From NCBI GenBank assembly GCA_018819175.1, contig JAHJQQ010000052.1, positions 124,001 to 188,000 on the forward strand: 64,000 nt of DNA, read 5' to 3'. The stretch's first letter is position 1. The number at the start of each line of letters is the position of its first letter. The translations under genes were made by a program, and so were the position numbers. The notes beneath the pieces were generated by a model. The model made no database searches. It was not told the DNA's origin and worked only from the letters and a program-made list of their open reading frames with translations. Positions 24,854 through 33,764 of the stretch are shown here, one piece after another. This DNA comes from Gammaproteobacteria bacterium (lineage in GTDB: Bacteria; Pseudomonadota; Gammaproteobacteria; Thiohalobacterales; Thiohalobacteraceae).

Positions 24854-26356
24854 TTAGCCCTGCTGTTCTTCGGCGAACCAGGGGGCACGTGCGGCCATAA
24901 TCAGCGCTGCGGCACGTTCCTCGTCCATACCCTCGATATCCATCAACTCATCCACAGCCAGTTCAGCCAGATCTTCCTGGGTGATCACGCCACGGCCAGC
25001 CAGTAAAAAGGCCAGTTCAGAATCCATACCTTCCAGATTCAGGAGATCCTCGGCCGGCTTGGCATCGCCGAGCGCTTCTTCGCTGACAATCGCGCGGGTC
25101 AGCAACACATCGCGGGCACGGCCGCGCAGTTCCTCGACCACGTTTTCATCAAACTCCTCGACCTGCAGCAGCTCAGCCGTAGGCACGTAGGCGATTTCCT
25201 CGATACTGGAAAAACCTTCCTGCACCAGAATCACCGCAACCTCTTCATCGACGTCGAGCTGATCCATGAACAGTTGTTGCAAGGTCTGGGTTTCAGCCTC
25301 GCTCTTCTGTTCGGCTTCGGACTCGGTCATGACATTGAGTTCCCAACCGGTCAGCTGGCTGGCCAAGCGCACATTCTGGCCGCCGCGACCGATGGCCTGT
25401 GACAGCTGGTCTTCGGCAATCGCCAGATCCATACCGTGTTCGTCTTCGTCGACCACAATCGAGATGACTTCTGCCGGCGACATGGCGTTGATGACGAATT
25501 GAGCAGGATTGTCATCAAACAGGATAATGTCGATGCGCTCGCCAGCCAGTTCATTCGAGACAGCCTGCACGCGCGAACCGCGCATACCGACGCAGGCACC
25601 GACCGGATCAATGCGCTGATCGTGGGATTTCACGGCAATCTTGGCACGCATGCCCGGATCGCGTGCGGCACCCAGGATCGAGATCAGACCCTGGCCGATT
25701 TCCGGCACTTCGATCTTGAACAGTTCGATCAGAAATTCCGGGGCAACGCGGCTGACAAACAGCTGCGGGCCACGCGGCTCGGAACGCACATCCTTCAGAT
25801 AACCACGCAGGCGATCACCGGGGCGCACCGATTCGCGCGGCACCATATCTTCGCGCGCCACGAAGGCCTCGGCGTTGCCGCCCAGATCCAGATAGACATT
25901 GCCGCGTTCGACGCGCTTGACGATGCCGGTCACCAACTCGCCAACACGCTCGCGGTACGCATCGACAACCTGCTCACGCTCGGCCTCGCGCACCTTCTGC
26001 ACAATGACCTGCTTGGCGGTCTGCGCCGCGATACGGCCGAACACCTCGGATTCCATCGGCTCTTCGATGTAGTCACCGACTTCAATGCCCGGCTTCAGCT
26101 GCTGCGCACGCGCATGCAGCACCTGCCGATCCGGTGACTCGAAGTTTTCGTCTTCGTCATCGACCACCTGCCAGCGACGGAACGTCTCATAGTCGCCCGA
26201 GGCACGATTGATCGCGACGCGCGCGTCTATCTCGCCGCTATGACGTTTCTTGGTCGCCGAGGCAAGTGCCGCCTCAATCGCTTGGAAGATCACTTCCTTG
26301 TCGACGCCTTTCTCATTCGATACGGCGTCCACCACGAGAAGAATTTCTTTATTCAT
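24854..26356 (-). CDS. nusA: Transcription termination/antitermination factor NusA
   Basis: A 500-residue protein. NusA N-terminal RNA polymerase-binding domain (1-130), S1 (about 135-200, VTGIVKRVERGNVYLDLGG), KH1 and KH2 (about 205-345, including VGACVGMRGSRVQAVSNEL and AIGRGGQNVRLASQLTG), and two acidic C-terminal repeats (about 360-495), as in E. coli. It modulates pausing, termination and antitermination. The ATG at 26356 is preferred to a GTG two codons upstream. In E. coli NusA represses its own operon; the leader terminator upstream of rimP gives a possible target here. Confidence 0.97.
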   Translation of the reverse strand: MNKEILLVVDAVSNEKGVDKEVIFQAIEAALASATKKRHSGEIDARVAINRASGDYETFRRWQVVDDEDENFESPDRQVLHARAQQLKPGIEVGDYIEEPMESEVFGRIAAQTAKQVIVQKVREAEREQVVDAYRERVGELVTGIVKRVERGNVYLDLGGNAEAFVAREDMVPRESVRPGDRLRGYLKDVRSEPRGPQLFVSRVAPEFLIELFKIEVPEIGQGLISILGAARDPGMRAKIAVKSHDQRIDPVGACVGMRGSRVQAVSNELAGERIDIILFDDNPAQFVINAMSPAEVISIVVDEDEHGMDLAIAEDQLSQAIGRGGQNVRLASQLTGWELNVMTESEAEQKSEAETQTLQQLFMDQLDVDEEVAVILVQEGFSSIEEIAYVPTAELLQVEEFDENVVEELRGRARDVLLTRAIVSEEALGDAKPAEDLLNLEGMDSELAFLLAGRGVITQEDLAELAVDELMDIEGMDEERAAALIMAARAPWFAEEQQG

Positions 26357-26382
26357 GACCACCCGTCTCCCAATCGGAAGCG

Positions 26383-26841
26383 CTATAAGTCCGGTACCAA
26401 ACGCGCCTGCTCCACCTGATCCAACGGCAGATTGACCCGCTTCCCGTCCTGCTCCTCAATAACCACCTGCTGCTCCTGCAGTCCTTGCAGCAAGCCCCGA
26501 AAATTGCGTTGCCCTTCAATCGGGAAACGCATGCGAATCTTTACTTGCTGTCCCGCGAACCGTTCAAAGTCGCGCGCCTGGAACAGCGGCCGGTCCAAAC
26601 CCGGCGATGACACCTCGAGGGTGTAATGCCCCGGCACAGGATCTTCAACATCCAACAGGCCACTGACCTGATAACTCACCGCCGAACAATCATCGACACT
26701 CACGCCGTCGGGCTTGTCGATATACACCCGCAGCAAACTTTGTTTGCCGCTGGGCAGATACTCAATACCTACCAACTCGCAGCCGACGGCGGTAACTGCC
26801 GGTTCCAACAAGTCCCGTAACTTAAAGGGGTCGTCGCGCAT
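26383..26841 (-). CDS. rimP: Ribosome maturation factor RimP
   Basis: A 152-residue protein that assists 30S maturation. The N-terminal domain has LLEPAVTAVGCELVGIEYLPSGK-type sequence and the C-terminal SH3-like domain the conserved VSSPGLDRPLF. ATG 26841 is chosen because GGAGCAGG lies just upstream; an ATG six codons earlier is possible. First protein gene of rimP-nusA-infB-rbfA-truB. Confidence 0.96.
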   Translation of the reverse strand: MRDDPFKLRDLLEPAVTAVGCELVGIEYLPSGKQSLLRVYIDKPDGVSVDDCSAVSYQVSGLLDVEDPVPGHYTLEVSSPGLDRPLFQARDFERFAGQQVKIRMRFPIEGQRNFRGLLQGLQEQQVVIEEQDGKRVNLPLDQVEQARLVPDL

Positions 26842-26988
26842 CACCTGCTCCGGAAACAAAAAATGGGCACGAGGCCCACTTCAAATCCTGCACAAACACC
26901 CCATTCAAGCCAGGGAAGTATAGACCGCACTCAAAAAACTTCCAAGGTTACTCAAGGTGTTGCGCCTAATAACCGGGCTGCCGCTAAC

Positions 26989-27012
26989 AAAAAACCCCGC
27001 TGACCGGGGTTT
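26989..27012 (-). terminator. Intrinsic terminator in the rimP-nusA-infB leader
   Basis: On the minus strand AAACCCCG (27012-27005) pairs with CGGGGTTT (26999-26992) around a 5-nt loop, and the T tract continues to 26989. It lies about 55 nt downstream of the promoter at 27072-27100 and about 150 nt before rimP. A second small hairpin, GCGAGG/CCTCGC, sits just before it (27017-27030). Either this ends a short leader RNA or it is an attenuator. Confidence 0.8.
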
Positions 27013-27071
27013 GCTCGCGAGGCACCTCGCAACCTCCGCTCAGCCACTGCATGCGCTTTGCGAAGGCGCAC

Positions 27072-27100
27072 ATTATAGGTATCAGACCCTCAAGCCGCAA
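27072..27100 (-). promoter_or_regulatory. Sigma-70 promoter upstream of rimP-nusA-infB
   Basis: Minus-strand -35 TTGCGG (27100-27095), 17-nt spacer and a perfect -10 TATAAT (27077-27072). Start expected near 27066. No tRNA gene lies between it and rimP, although initiator or leucine tRNA genes occupy this place in many relatives. The remainder up to the plus-strand transpeptidase gene at 27307 shows no gene. Confidence 0.7.
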
Positions 27101-27306
27101 CCACAGGGCGATTACGGTCCCCGCCGTCTTGGCCTGACGGCCCATTAGATCGGTCGCTCAGGGCGAAGAGGCCGCCAAGGAGCTTAGGTGTGTGCGAATC
27201 GCTTGTAGGTTGACGGGATTTCGCAGACCATGAGCCGCCGCTGGCGCACTCGGTTGCCGTATTTGGGCCAACCAATCACTCAACGACCTATTACTCAGAC
27301 ACTTAT

Positions 27307-27885
27307 ATGCTCAAATCCCACCGTCCTCTGTCAACTTTCGGCATCCTTCTGGGTCTGCTGCTGGCACTGTCATTACCCGCATCAGCGTTCTGCGCCGACG
27401 ACGAAGAGGTCTGGCTGATGGTCGATACCCATGCCCTGGAAGTAAGAGTGATGCGGGGCAAATCCCCGATGCTCATCTTTAAGGAGATCTCCATCGGGCG
27501 ATTCGGCGCAACGTCAGATAAACGTCGCTTGGATGGTAAAACCCCACTTGGGGAATTTCGCATAAACCTTATCAAGAACAAATCCGCCTTCCATCGATTT
27601 TTTGGTATCGACTATCCTCAACTGGATCAAGCCGAACGCGCACTGGAACTGGGCAGTCTTAGTGCCGATGAATTCCGCGCTATTCGCCAAGCCATTCGCG
27701 CGCATCGCCCACCGCCCCAAAATACAGCACTGGGTGGTCACCTCGGCATTCATGGCCTTGGCGCCGGTGATCTCGATGTGCACGAAGAATATAATTGGAC
27801 CCAAGGCTGTATCGCCCTGACAAACGAGCAGATTGATGAGCTGACACCCTGGTTGAAACTGGGAACCCGCGTTGTCATCTACTGA
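27307..27885 (+). CDS. L,D-transpeptidase family protein (YkuD domain)
   Basis: A 192-residue exported protein. Signal peptide at 1-30 (LLLALSLPASAFCA). The YkuD fold carries His149 in HLGIHGLGAG and the catalytic Cys168 in WTQGCIALTNEQID, the HxG...TxGC pattern of L,D-transpeptidases. It lacks LysM. Family members cross-link meso-diaminopimelate residues or attach proteins to peptidoglycan; the small size and IHGLG form place it in the YafK-like or catalytic-domain-only group. It precedes the Lpp-like gene by 137 bp on the same strand. Confidence 0.87.
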   Translation: MLKSHRPLSTFGILLGLLLALSLPASAFCADDEEVWLMVDTHALEVRVMRGKSPMLIFKEISIGRFGATSDKRRLDGKTPLGEFRINLIKNKSAFHRFFGIDYPQLDQAERALELGSLSADEFRAIRQAIRAHRPPPQNTALGGHLGIHGLGAGDLDVHEEYNWTQGCIALTNEQIDELTPWLKLGTRVVIY

Positions 27886-28022
27886 TGCCACTTTTTTTGA
27901 TCAAGGCCCCTTGCGTTTTTATGTTGAGACGAGGAAGATTCGCGTGTTTTCAAGGCATAACGGGACTCACCCCCCCTGAAACCAGACTAGACAAACCCAA
28001 CACACATATTGAGGATTACTCC

Positions 28023-28283
28023 ATGAGCATGAAGACTGTAGCCGCTGGCATTGCGCTGATCGCTGTTGCTGGTCTCACCGGTTGCGCGAGCACCTCTGAA
28101 ATGCAGAGCTTGAAAGACCAAATCGCCACCGCCCAAAGCACCGCCGACAGCGCCGCCCGTGACGCTGCCGACGCCAAGGCTGCCGCAGCTGCCGCACAGG
28201 CCACTGCTAACGAAGCCAAAGCCAAAGCTGACGAGACCGACGACAAGATCAATCGCATGTTCAAGAAGTCGATGTACAAATAA
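28023..28283 (+). CDS. Lpp/OprI-type alanine-zipper outer-membrane lipoprotein
   Basis: An 86-residue lipoprotein. Signal peptide with lipobox LTGC (Cys21, in VAGLTGCASTS), then a heptad-repeat alanine-rich helix (about 28-72, many Ala at a/d positions), ending in MYK with a C-terminal lysine. That lysine is the residue through which Braun's lipoprotein is linked to peptidoglycan. Length is close to OprI (83 aa) and Lpp (78 aa). ATG 28023 is chosen because it gives a proper signal peptide. A strong terminator follows, as expected for an abundant mRNA, and L,D-transpeptidase genes lie on both sides. Confidence 0.9.
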   Translation: MSMKTVAAGIALIAVAGLTGCASTSEMQSLKDQIATAQSTADSAARDAADAKAAAAAAQATANEAKAKADETDDKINRMFKKSMYK

Positions 28284-28308
28284 GACGTTGCGATTAGCTG
28301 TAAAAAAG

Positions 28309-28336
28309 ACGGGGCCGCATGCGGCCCCGTTTTTTT
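28309..28336. terminator. Strong terminator after the Lpp-like gene
   Basis: GGGGCCGC-AT-GCGGCCCC is a fully palindromic stem followed by seven T residues; A-rich sequence on the left side lets it also end the convergent L,D-transpeptidase transcript. Confidence 0.92.
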
Positions 28337-28360
28337 ATGCTTTTTTCAGCCGCGATATAA

Positions 28361-29332
28361 TTACTGCACCGCAGCATCCACCTCTATAGCCGCGTTACGT
28401 GAAATGGCCACCGGCATACCGGTCTGCTCTTCCACGGCCTTTTTGATGGCACTGCCGCTGACCGCAACACGGCGCTTCATCAGTGCGGAATCCAAGACAT
28501 CCAGGGCGATATTCATGAGCGTATTTCTGCGTGCGATGTCTTCCTCCAGCGGCGGATGCACTTCCATATACAGTACGCCCGAGACCCAGCCGACCTTTAC
28601 GGGCTGGTTCACAATCTGCACTTGCGTGCCCACACTGACTTCGTGAAAAACCGTCTCACTGTCTTCGGGATACAGACGCAGGCAGCCGTGCGTTACACGC
28701 ATACCGATACCCCAGGGCTTATCGGTGCCATGAATCAGATAACCGGGAATACTCAGGCGCAAGGCGAATTGCCCCAATGGATTATTCGGTCCGGGGGGAA
28801 CCACATCCGGCAAAATCTCACCGCGTGCGGCGGCCTCGGCGCGAATCGATGCGGGTGGACGCCATGCCGGATCCTTCACCTTGGCCGCAACCTTTGCTAT
28901 GCCAAGCGGTGTGTTCCAGTCCATCCGGCCGACACTGACCGGATAGGTCTTTACGACTGGCGCCTCGCCTTTTTTGGCCGGCAGAAAATTATAGATGCGC
29001 ATTTCCGGCACGTTCAGCACGATACCTTTCCGTTCCGCCACAGGCAGGATGTAGCGCGTTGGCAGTATCACCGGCGTGCCATCGCCGGGCAACCAGCGAT
29101 CAACATCGGGATTGGCCAGAATTATTTCGTCATGACCCAGATGATAACGGCGCGCGATATCCAACAGGGTATCTTCATGCAGTGCCTTGATCACCTTCAC
29201 CTGCCCTAGTAAATCCACATCGGCAGGTGGCAATGGCAGCGTCTCAGCGGTAACGGGCAGTGCCATGAGGCAGGACAGCAATCCGGGCAACAGATGCACG
29301 CTGGCTCGATGGAAAACGGGACACGCAATCAT
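28361..29332 (-). CDS. L,D-transpeptidase with LysM domain (ErfK/YbiS/YcfS type)
   Basis: A 323-residue periplasmic enzyme. Signal peptide (about 1-29), LysM-like domain (about 45-92: VIKALHEDTLLDIARRYHLGHDE-type), and the YkuD domain with His201 in LIHGTDKPWGIG and catalytic Cys217 in RVTHGCLRL. This layout is that of E. coli ErfK, YbiS and YcfS, which attach Lpp through its C-terminal lysine to diaminopimelate. It converges on the Lpp-like gene, so substrate and enzyme are neighbours (inference). An extra C-terminal segment of ~50 residues follows the domain. Confidence 0.9.
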   Translation of the reverse strand: MIACPVFHRASVHLLPGLLSCLMALPVTAETLPLPPADVDLLGQVKVIKALHEDTLLDIARRYHLGHDEIILANPDVDRWLPGDGTPVILPTRYILPVAERKGIVLNVPEMRIYNFLPAKKGEAPVVKTYPVSVGRMDWNTPLGIAKVAAKVKDPAWRPPASIRAEAAARGEILPDVVPPGPNNPLGQFALRLSIPGYLIHGTDKPWGIGMRVTHGCLRLYPEDSETVFHEVSVGTQVQIVNQPVKVGWVSGVLYMEVHPPLEEDIARRNTLMNIALDVLDSALMKRRVAVSGSAIKKAVEEQTGMPVAISRNAAIEVDAAVQ

Positions 29333-29440
29333 TTTTCAATCTCGGGAAAAGGGGCGCTGGATGCGGAAAATCTGCCCCAGAGAAATCGCCAACGGATGGT
29401 ATTCTACGGCATGACCGCAGCGAACAAAATCACCCGCCTG

Positions 29441-32400
29441 TCAGTTTTGGATATCCAGTTCGGGCTGCTGTGTACCGGACACGGAGGCAGCGGGCGCTAG
29501 CTTGGAATGATCTCGCGCCATCAGCATATAAACAGCCGGGACCACGAATAGCGTGAACAGCGTCCCCACCCCCAGCCCGGAGGCAATCACCAGACCGATA
29601 TCGAAACGACTGACTGCACCCGGACCGGAAGCAGTCAACAGCGGGCCCATGGCGACAATCATCGACACTGTAGTCATCAAGATCGGCCGCAACCGAATAC
29701 TGGAAGCCTTCTCCACGGCTGCGCGTTTGGACAGGCCTTCCTGGATCTGCAACTGATTGGCAAATTCCACAATAAGAATACCGTTCTTGGCAATCAAACC
29801 AATCAGCGTGATCAATCCAACCTGGGTATAAATGTTTATCGTTGCCAAGCCCAGCGTCATGAAAATCAGCGCACCCGCGATCGACATCGGCACCGAGACT
29901 AAAATAATGATTGGATCGCGCCAGCTCTCGAACTGTGCCGCCAGCACCAGATAGATCACCAGAATGGACATAAAGAAGGTAATGATCAACGCGCTGCCTT
30001 GTTGCGCAAATTGACGCGACATGCCGGTGTAGTCCCATGTAAAGCCCTGCGGAAAATTCGCCTGCGCTTGTGCTTCAAGAAATCCGAGCGCATCGCCCAA
30101 CGGCACCCCCGGCGCCATCACGCCTTGCACCATGACTGAATTCAGCTGCTGGAACTGGGTACGCTGACTCGGTTCAACGGACTCGGAAAACTGCACCAAG
30201 GTTGAAAGTGGTACCATCTCACCCGTGCGGGTCGGGATGTAGTAACCATTGAGATGGTCGGCATCGAGCCGGAAATCACGCGCCACTTGGGGTATGACCT
30301 TGTAGCTGCGGCCTTCAAGACTGAAACGATTGACGAAGTTACCACCAAGCATGGTTGACAGGTTGTTGGCGATATCCTGCATGCTGATGCCGAGATCCGC
30401 CGCGCGGTCGCGGTCGATCAGAAGATTGGTTTTGGGTCGACTGAATTCCACGCTCTTCTGCAGAAAGGTGAACTCGCCGCTTTGCATGGCTGCACCAACC
30501 AGCGTATCGGCAACCTGATCCAGCCGTCCGTAATCCGCATCCGAGTTGATCAGAAACTGCACCGGCAAACCACCGCCGGAACCGGGCAGACTCGGACGTG
30601 GGAATACCGCCGTCTGAAAACCGGCCACCTGAGCCAACTTCATCTGCAGCTCGGGCTGCACATCCATCTGCGCACGCTCGCGCTGTGCCGGCTGCAACAT
30701 CTTGAACCCGCCGAATACCGTACTGGTATCACGCCCAAAGCCCAACAGGAAAAAACTTTCATTATATTCGGGGATGGATTCAAAGGCTGTCTGGATCTGG
30801 CGTGTATAGGCCTCGTTGTACTCCAATGTCGCTGTTTGCGGTGCGCGCGCCTGAAAAAACAGAATGCTCTGATCTTCGGTCGGCGCCAGTTCGCTAGGCG
30901 TCGTGATAAACATGAAATAAATACTGGTAAGGACCGCGACTGCAAACACCATCGTCACCGGCACAAGGTCCAGGCTGCGATGCAGTAGCCGTTGATAGTT
31001 CTCGGCCAGGCGTGTGAAGAAGCGTTCCACGGCATGCTCGAAGCGACCTGGCGCACCGTGCGGCTTGAGCACCTTGGCCGACAGCATCGGCGACAACGTG
31101 AGCGCAACCACACCCGACACAACCACAGCGCCGGCGAGGGCGAACGCAAACTCGGTAAACAGCGTGCCGACCAACCCTCCCATAAAACCGATCGGCGCAT
31201 AAACCGCTACCAGCGTCGTCGTCATGGCGATAATCGGCAGTGCCAGCTCGCGTGCGCCGAGTAATGCCGCATCCATTCGGCTCTTGCCTTCCTCGATATG
31301 GCGATGGACGTTCTCCACCACGATGATCGCGTCGTCCACTACCAGACCGATAGCCAAGACCATGGCCAGCAAGGTCAGCAGATTTACCGAGAAGCCCAGC
31401 ATCAACATGATGAAGGCGCCGCCGATCAGCGACAGCGGCACCGCCACCGCCGGGATCAGTGCCGCGCGCAGCGAACCCAGTGAAAGGAAAATCACGACGA
31501 GTACGATCAACACCGCCTCGCCCAAGGTGGTGAACACCTCGTTAATGGAATCCTCGATATAGATACTCGCATCATAAGGGATATGCGCGTTGAGACCGGT
31601 CGGCAGCTGGGAGCGTATACTGGGCAACACATCGCGGACGCGTTGTGCCACGGTCAGGGGATTGGCTCCCGGCGCCGGCTCGATGCCGATGAAGATCGCC
31701 ATTTTGCCTTTGTACCAACTGGTCGAATCATAATCCTCGGCACCCATACGCGGATCGGCGATATCCTCAAGCCGCACCAGAGCACCGTCCCGGGCGCGCA
31801 CCACCAGCTTGCGGAAGTCTTGTTCAGTGCTGATATCGGTGTTGGCACCCAGATCGATTGCCACATAGGCGCCCTTGGTCTGACCGACTGCGGAGAGGAA
31901 ATTGTTCTCTTTGAGCACATCGCTCACCGCCTGTGCCGAGACACCCAGCGCCGCCATCCGCTGCGGGTCCAGCCAGATGCGCATGGCAAAGGTTTTGTTG
32001 CCGATCAATCCGGCCTTGGCCACGCCAGGCACGGCCTGCAGTTTTGGCTGGACTACCCGCAGCAGATAATCACTGATCTGCGATGGCATCATGACGTCGC
32101 TGTAGAACGCCATGTACATCAGCGCCGTGGTTTCGCCGGTTGTGGAGTTGATAATGGGATCATCCGCCTCGGCCGGCAGCACACCGCGCTGACTGGCAAC
32201 CTTGGCCTGGATCTCGGCTACCGCCGCGTTGGGGTCATGGTTGAGCACCATGCGTGCTTCGATGGTTGAAACGCCTTGGGTGCTGCGTGATGACAGATAG
32301 TCAATGCCATCCGCCTCGGCAATAGCCTGCTGTAACGGTGTGGTGATGAATCCTTTGATCAACTCACTGCTGGCACCTGGATACGTCGTCGTCACGGTGA

Positions 32401-32533
32401 CGACAGTGTTTTTGGTTTCGGGATACTGACGCACTTCCAACGACGCGATGGAACGCAAACCGATCACCAGGATCAACAGACTGACCACACTGGCCAGGAC
32501 CGGGCGTTGAATAAAGATATCCGTGAACTTCAT
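29441..32533 (-). CDS. RND multidrug efflux permease (HAE1 family)
   Basis: A 1030-residue inner-membrane proton-driven pump subunit of the AcrB/MexB superfamily. Twelve hydrophobic segments and two large periplasmic loops are visible; the TM4 proton-relay motif is in LAIGLVVDDAIIVVENVHRH (two Asp), and the N-terminus MKFTDIFIQRPVLASVVSLL is typical. It resembles the MexK/VexK-like group more than AcrB. The start codon overlaps the adaptor gene's stop by one base (TAATG), so the two are translated together. No outer-membrane factor gene is adjacent; the pump probably borrows a TolC homologue. Confidence 0.93.
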   Translation of the reverse strand: MKFTDIFIQRPVLASVVSLLILVIGLRSIASLEVRQYPETKNTVVTVTTTYPGASSELIKGFITTPLQQAIAEADGIDYLSSRSTQGVSTIEARMVLNHDPNAAVAEIQAKVASQRGVLPAEADDPIINSTTGETTALMYMAFYSDVMMPSQISDYLLRVVQPKLQAVPGVAKAGLIGNKTFAMRIWLDPQRMAALGVSAQAVSDVLKENNFLSAVGQTKGAYVAIDLGANTDISTEQDFRKLVVRARDGALVRLEDIADPRMGAEDYDSTSWYKGKMAIFIGIEPAPGANPLTVAQRVRDVLPSIRSQLPTGLNAHIPYDASIYIEDSINEVFTTLGEAVLIVLVVIFLSLGSLRAALIPAVAVPLSLIGGAFIMLMLGFSVNLLTLLAMVLAIGLVVDDAIIVVENVHRHIEEGKSRMDAALLGARELALPIIAMTTTLVAVYAPIGFMGGLVGTLFTEFAFALAGAVVVSGVVALTLSPMLSAKVLKPHGAPGRFEHAVERFFTRLAENYQRLLHRSLDLVPVTMVFAVAVLTSIYFMFITTPSELAPTEDQSILFFQARAPQTATLEYNEAYTRQIQTAFESIPEYNESFFLLGFGRDTSTVFGGFKMLQPAQRERAQMDVQPELQMKLAQVAGFQTAVFPRPSLPGSGGGLPVQFLINSDADYGRLDQVADTLVGAAMQSGEFTFLQKSVEFSRPKTNLLIDRDRAADLGISMQDIANNLSTMLGGNFVNRFSLEGRSYKVIPQVARDFRLDADHLNGYYIPTRTGEMVPLSTLVQFSESVEPSQRTQFQQLNSVMVQGVMAPGVPLGDALGFLEAQAQANFPQGFTWDYTGMSRQFAQQGSALIITFFMSILVIYLVLAAQFESWRDPIIILVSVPMSIAGALIFMTLGLATINIYTQVGLITLIGLIAKNGILIVEFANQLQIQEGLSKRAAVEKASSIRLRPILMTTVSMIVAMGPLLTASGPGAVSRFDIGLVIASGLGVGTLFTLFVVPAVYMLMARDHSKLAPAASVSGTQQPELDIQN

Positions 32534-33627
32534 TACTCGCCCACCTGTCCGTTGAGCTCAACCGAATTATCGATCTTGACCGCTTGGCCGTTGCGCAGTT
32601 TGTTGTGCCCCGCGCTGACCACCTGCTCGCCATCCACCAGACCGCTCAGAATCTCGATCCGCCCATCACGCACCAGCCCGGTTTCAACCTGCCGTCGCAG
32701 AGCCGTCAGTTGCCCGTCTTTATTTTCAATGACAAATACCGCGTTGCCATAGGGATTGTAGGTGATGGCACGCTCCGGCAACGTCATGACACCGCTGCGT
32801 TCCGGCTGCAGGGTACGCACCATGGCAAACATGCCGGGACGCAATTGCTGATCGGGATTTTCCAACGTGGCGCGAATGCGGACACTGCGGGTACCCGTTT
32901 CGATGCGCGGACTGATTGCACTGATGCGTCCGGCAAACGTCTTGCCGGGATAGGCCTGCACACTGACCTCGACCGCTTGCCCGACCGACAATTCGCCAAG
33001 CTCGCGTTCCGGCAGACTGTAGTCGGCATACAGGGGATCAAGCGCCTGCAGCGAAACAATCTCGGAGCCCGGCGCGAGATATTGCCCGAGATCCACCTGA
33101 CGGATACCAAGTTGACCGGCGAAGGGGGCGCGAATGGCCTTTTTACGAATACCCGCCTGCTGGGAAGCCACCAGGGCGTTTGCAGCATCCAGTCCGGTCT
33201 TGGCCTGGTCGTAATCCGAACGCGACACCGACTTGTCTTTGATCAGCCGCGCGGCACGCTCATAAGTCAGCTCAGCCAGACGCTGCGCCGCAATCAACCC
33301 GGCGAGCTCGGCCCGATCAACCTCATCATCCAGCTGTAACAGCAGTGCACCTGCCGTCACCTGCTGACCGGATTCGAAATGTATTTCTTTCACCTGGCCG
33401 GCCGTCTCGTTGGCCACGAACACACCTTGCGAGGCAACCAGACTGCCGACCGCCGCCAGGCTGGGCTGCCAGGTATCACGGCGCACCGCCACTGCGGCAA
33501 TGACCGCCGGGGGTGGTGGCGCGGACATGACGGCCGCCATCTTCATGCCCGAATAGTATTTCCAGCCGAAGATACCCCCGAACAGGACTATCAATGCGAG
33601 CGCGAGAATGATCAGTCTTTTGGGCAC
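32533..33627 (-). CDS. RND efflux periplasmic adaptor (membrane fusion protein)
   Basis: A 364-residue HlyD/AcrA-type adaptor. N-terminal hydrophobic anchor (LIILALALIVLFGGIFGW), then the barrel-sandwich/lipoyl halves (NETAGQVKEIHFESGQQVTAG and KKAIRAPFAGQLGIRQVDLG) flanking an alpha-hairpin (about 100-150), and beta-barrel and membrane-proximal domains. There is no lipobox. It begins with GTG at 33627 after GAGGA. Its promoter region holds a 55-bp palindrome shared with a divergent TetR gene, the likely repressor. Confidence 0.92.
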   Translation of the reverse strand: MPKRLIILALALIVLFGGIFGWKYYSGMKMAAVMSAPPPPAVIAAVAVRRDTWQPSLAAVGSLVASQGVFVANETAGQVKEIHFESGQQVTAGALLLQLDDEVDRAELAGLIAAQRLAELTYERAARLIKDKSVSRSDYDQAKTGLDAANALVASQQAGIRKKAIRAPFAGQLGIRQVDLGQYLAPGSEIVSLQALDPLYADYSLPERELGELSVGQAVEVSVQAYPGKTFAGRISAISPRIETGTRSVRIRATLENPDQQLRPGMFAMVRTLQPERSGVMTLPERAITYNPYGNAVFVIENKDGQLTALRRQVETGLVRDGRIEILSGLVDGEQVVSAGHNKLRNGQAVKIDNSVELNGQVGE

Positions 33628-33696
33628 GGGAATTCCTCGAATTCAAATCTAGAATTTAGCTGAGCTACTGGCCACACAGACCAGGCGCATGGACAC

Positions 33697-33751
33697 CGGC
33701 ATTCTCCACATTATGGACTGGACGGTCCAGTCCATAATGTGGAGAATGCCG
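33697..33751. promoter_or_regulatory. 55-bp perfect palindrome, likely TetR operator and divergent promoters
   Basis: Positions 33697-33723 and 33725-33751 are exact reverse complements around a single central G. The core TGGACTGGAC-G-GTCCAGTCCA looks like a TetR-family operator. Each arm holds CATAAT, at 33733-33738 on plus and 33715-33710 on minus, which could be the -10 boxes of the two divergent promoters; each would overlap the other's -35 region. Confidence 0.7.
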
Positions 33752-33764
33752 ACTTGTTCTTCAT

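Noticed and set aside
26985..27070. A tRNA gene before rimP, as in many relatives
   Set aside because: No T-arm GTTCGAATC, no acceptor stem and no CCA end on either strand; only a hairpin leader with a terminator.
33697..33751. Rho-independent terminator
   Set aside because: No T tract on either side and it lies between two divergent starts, so an operator is more likely.
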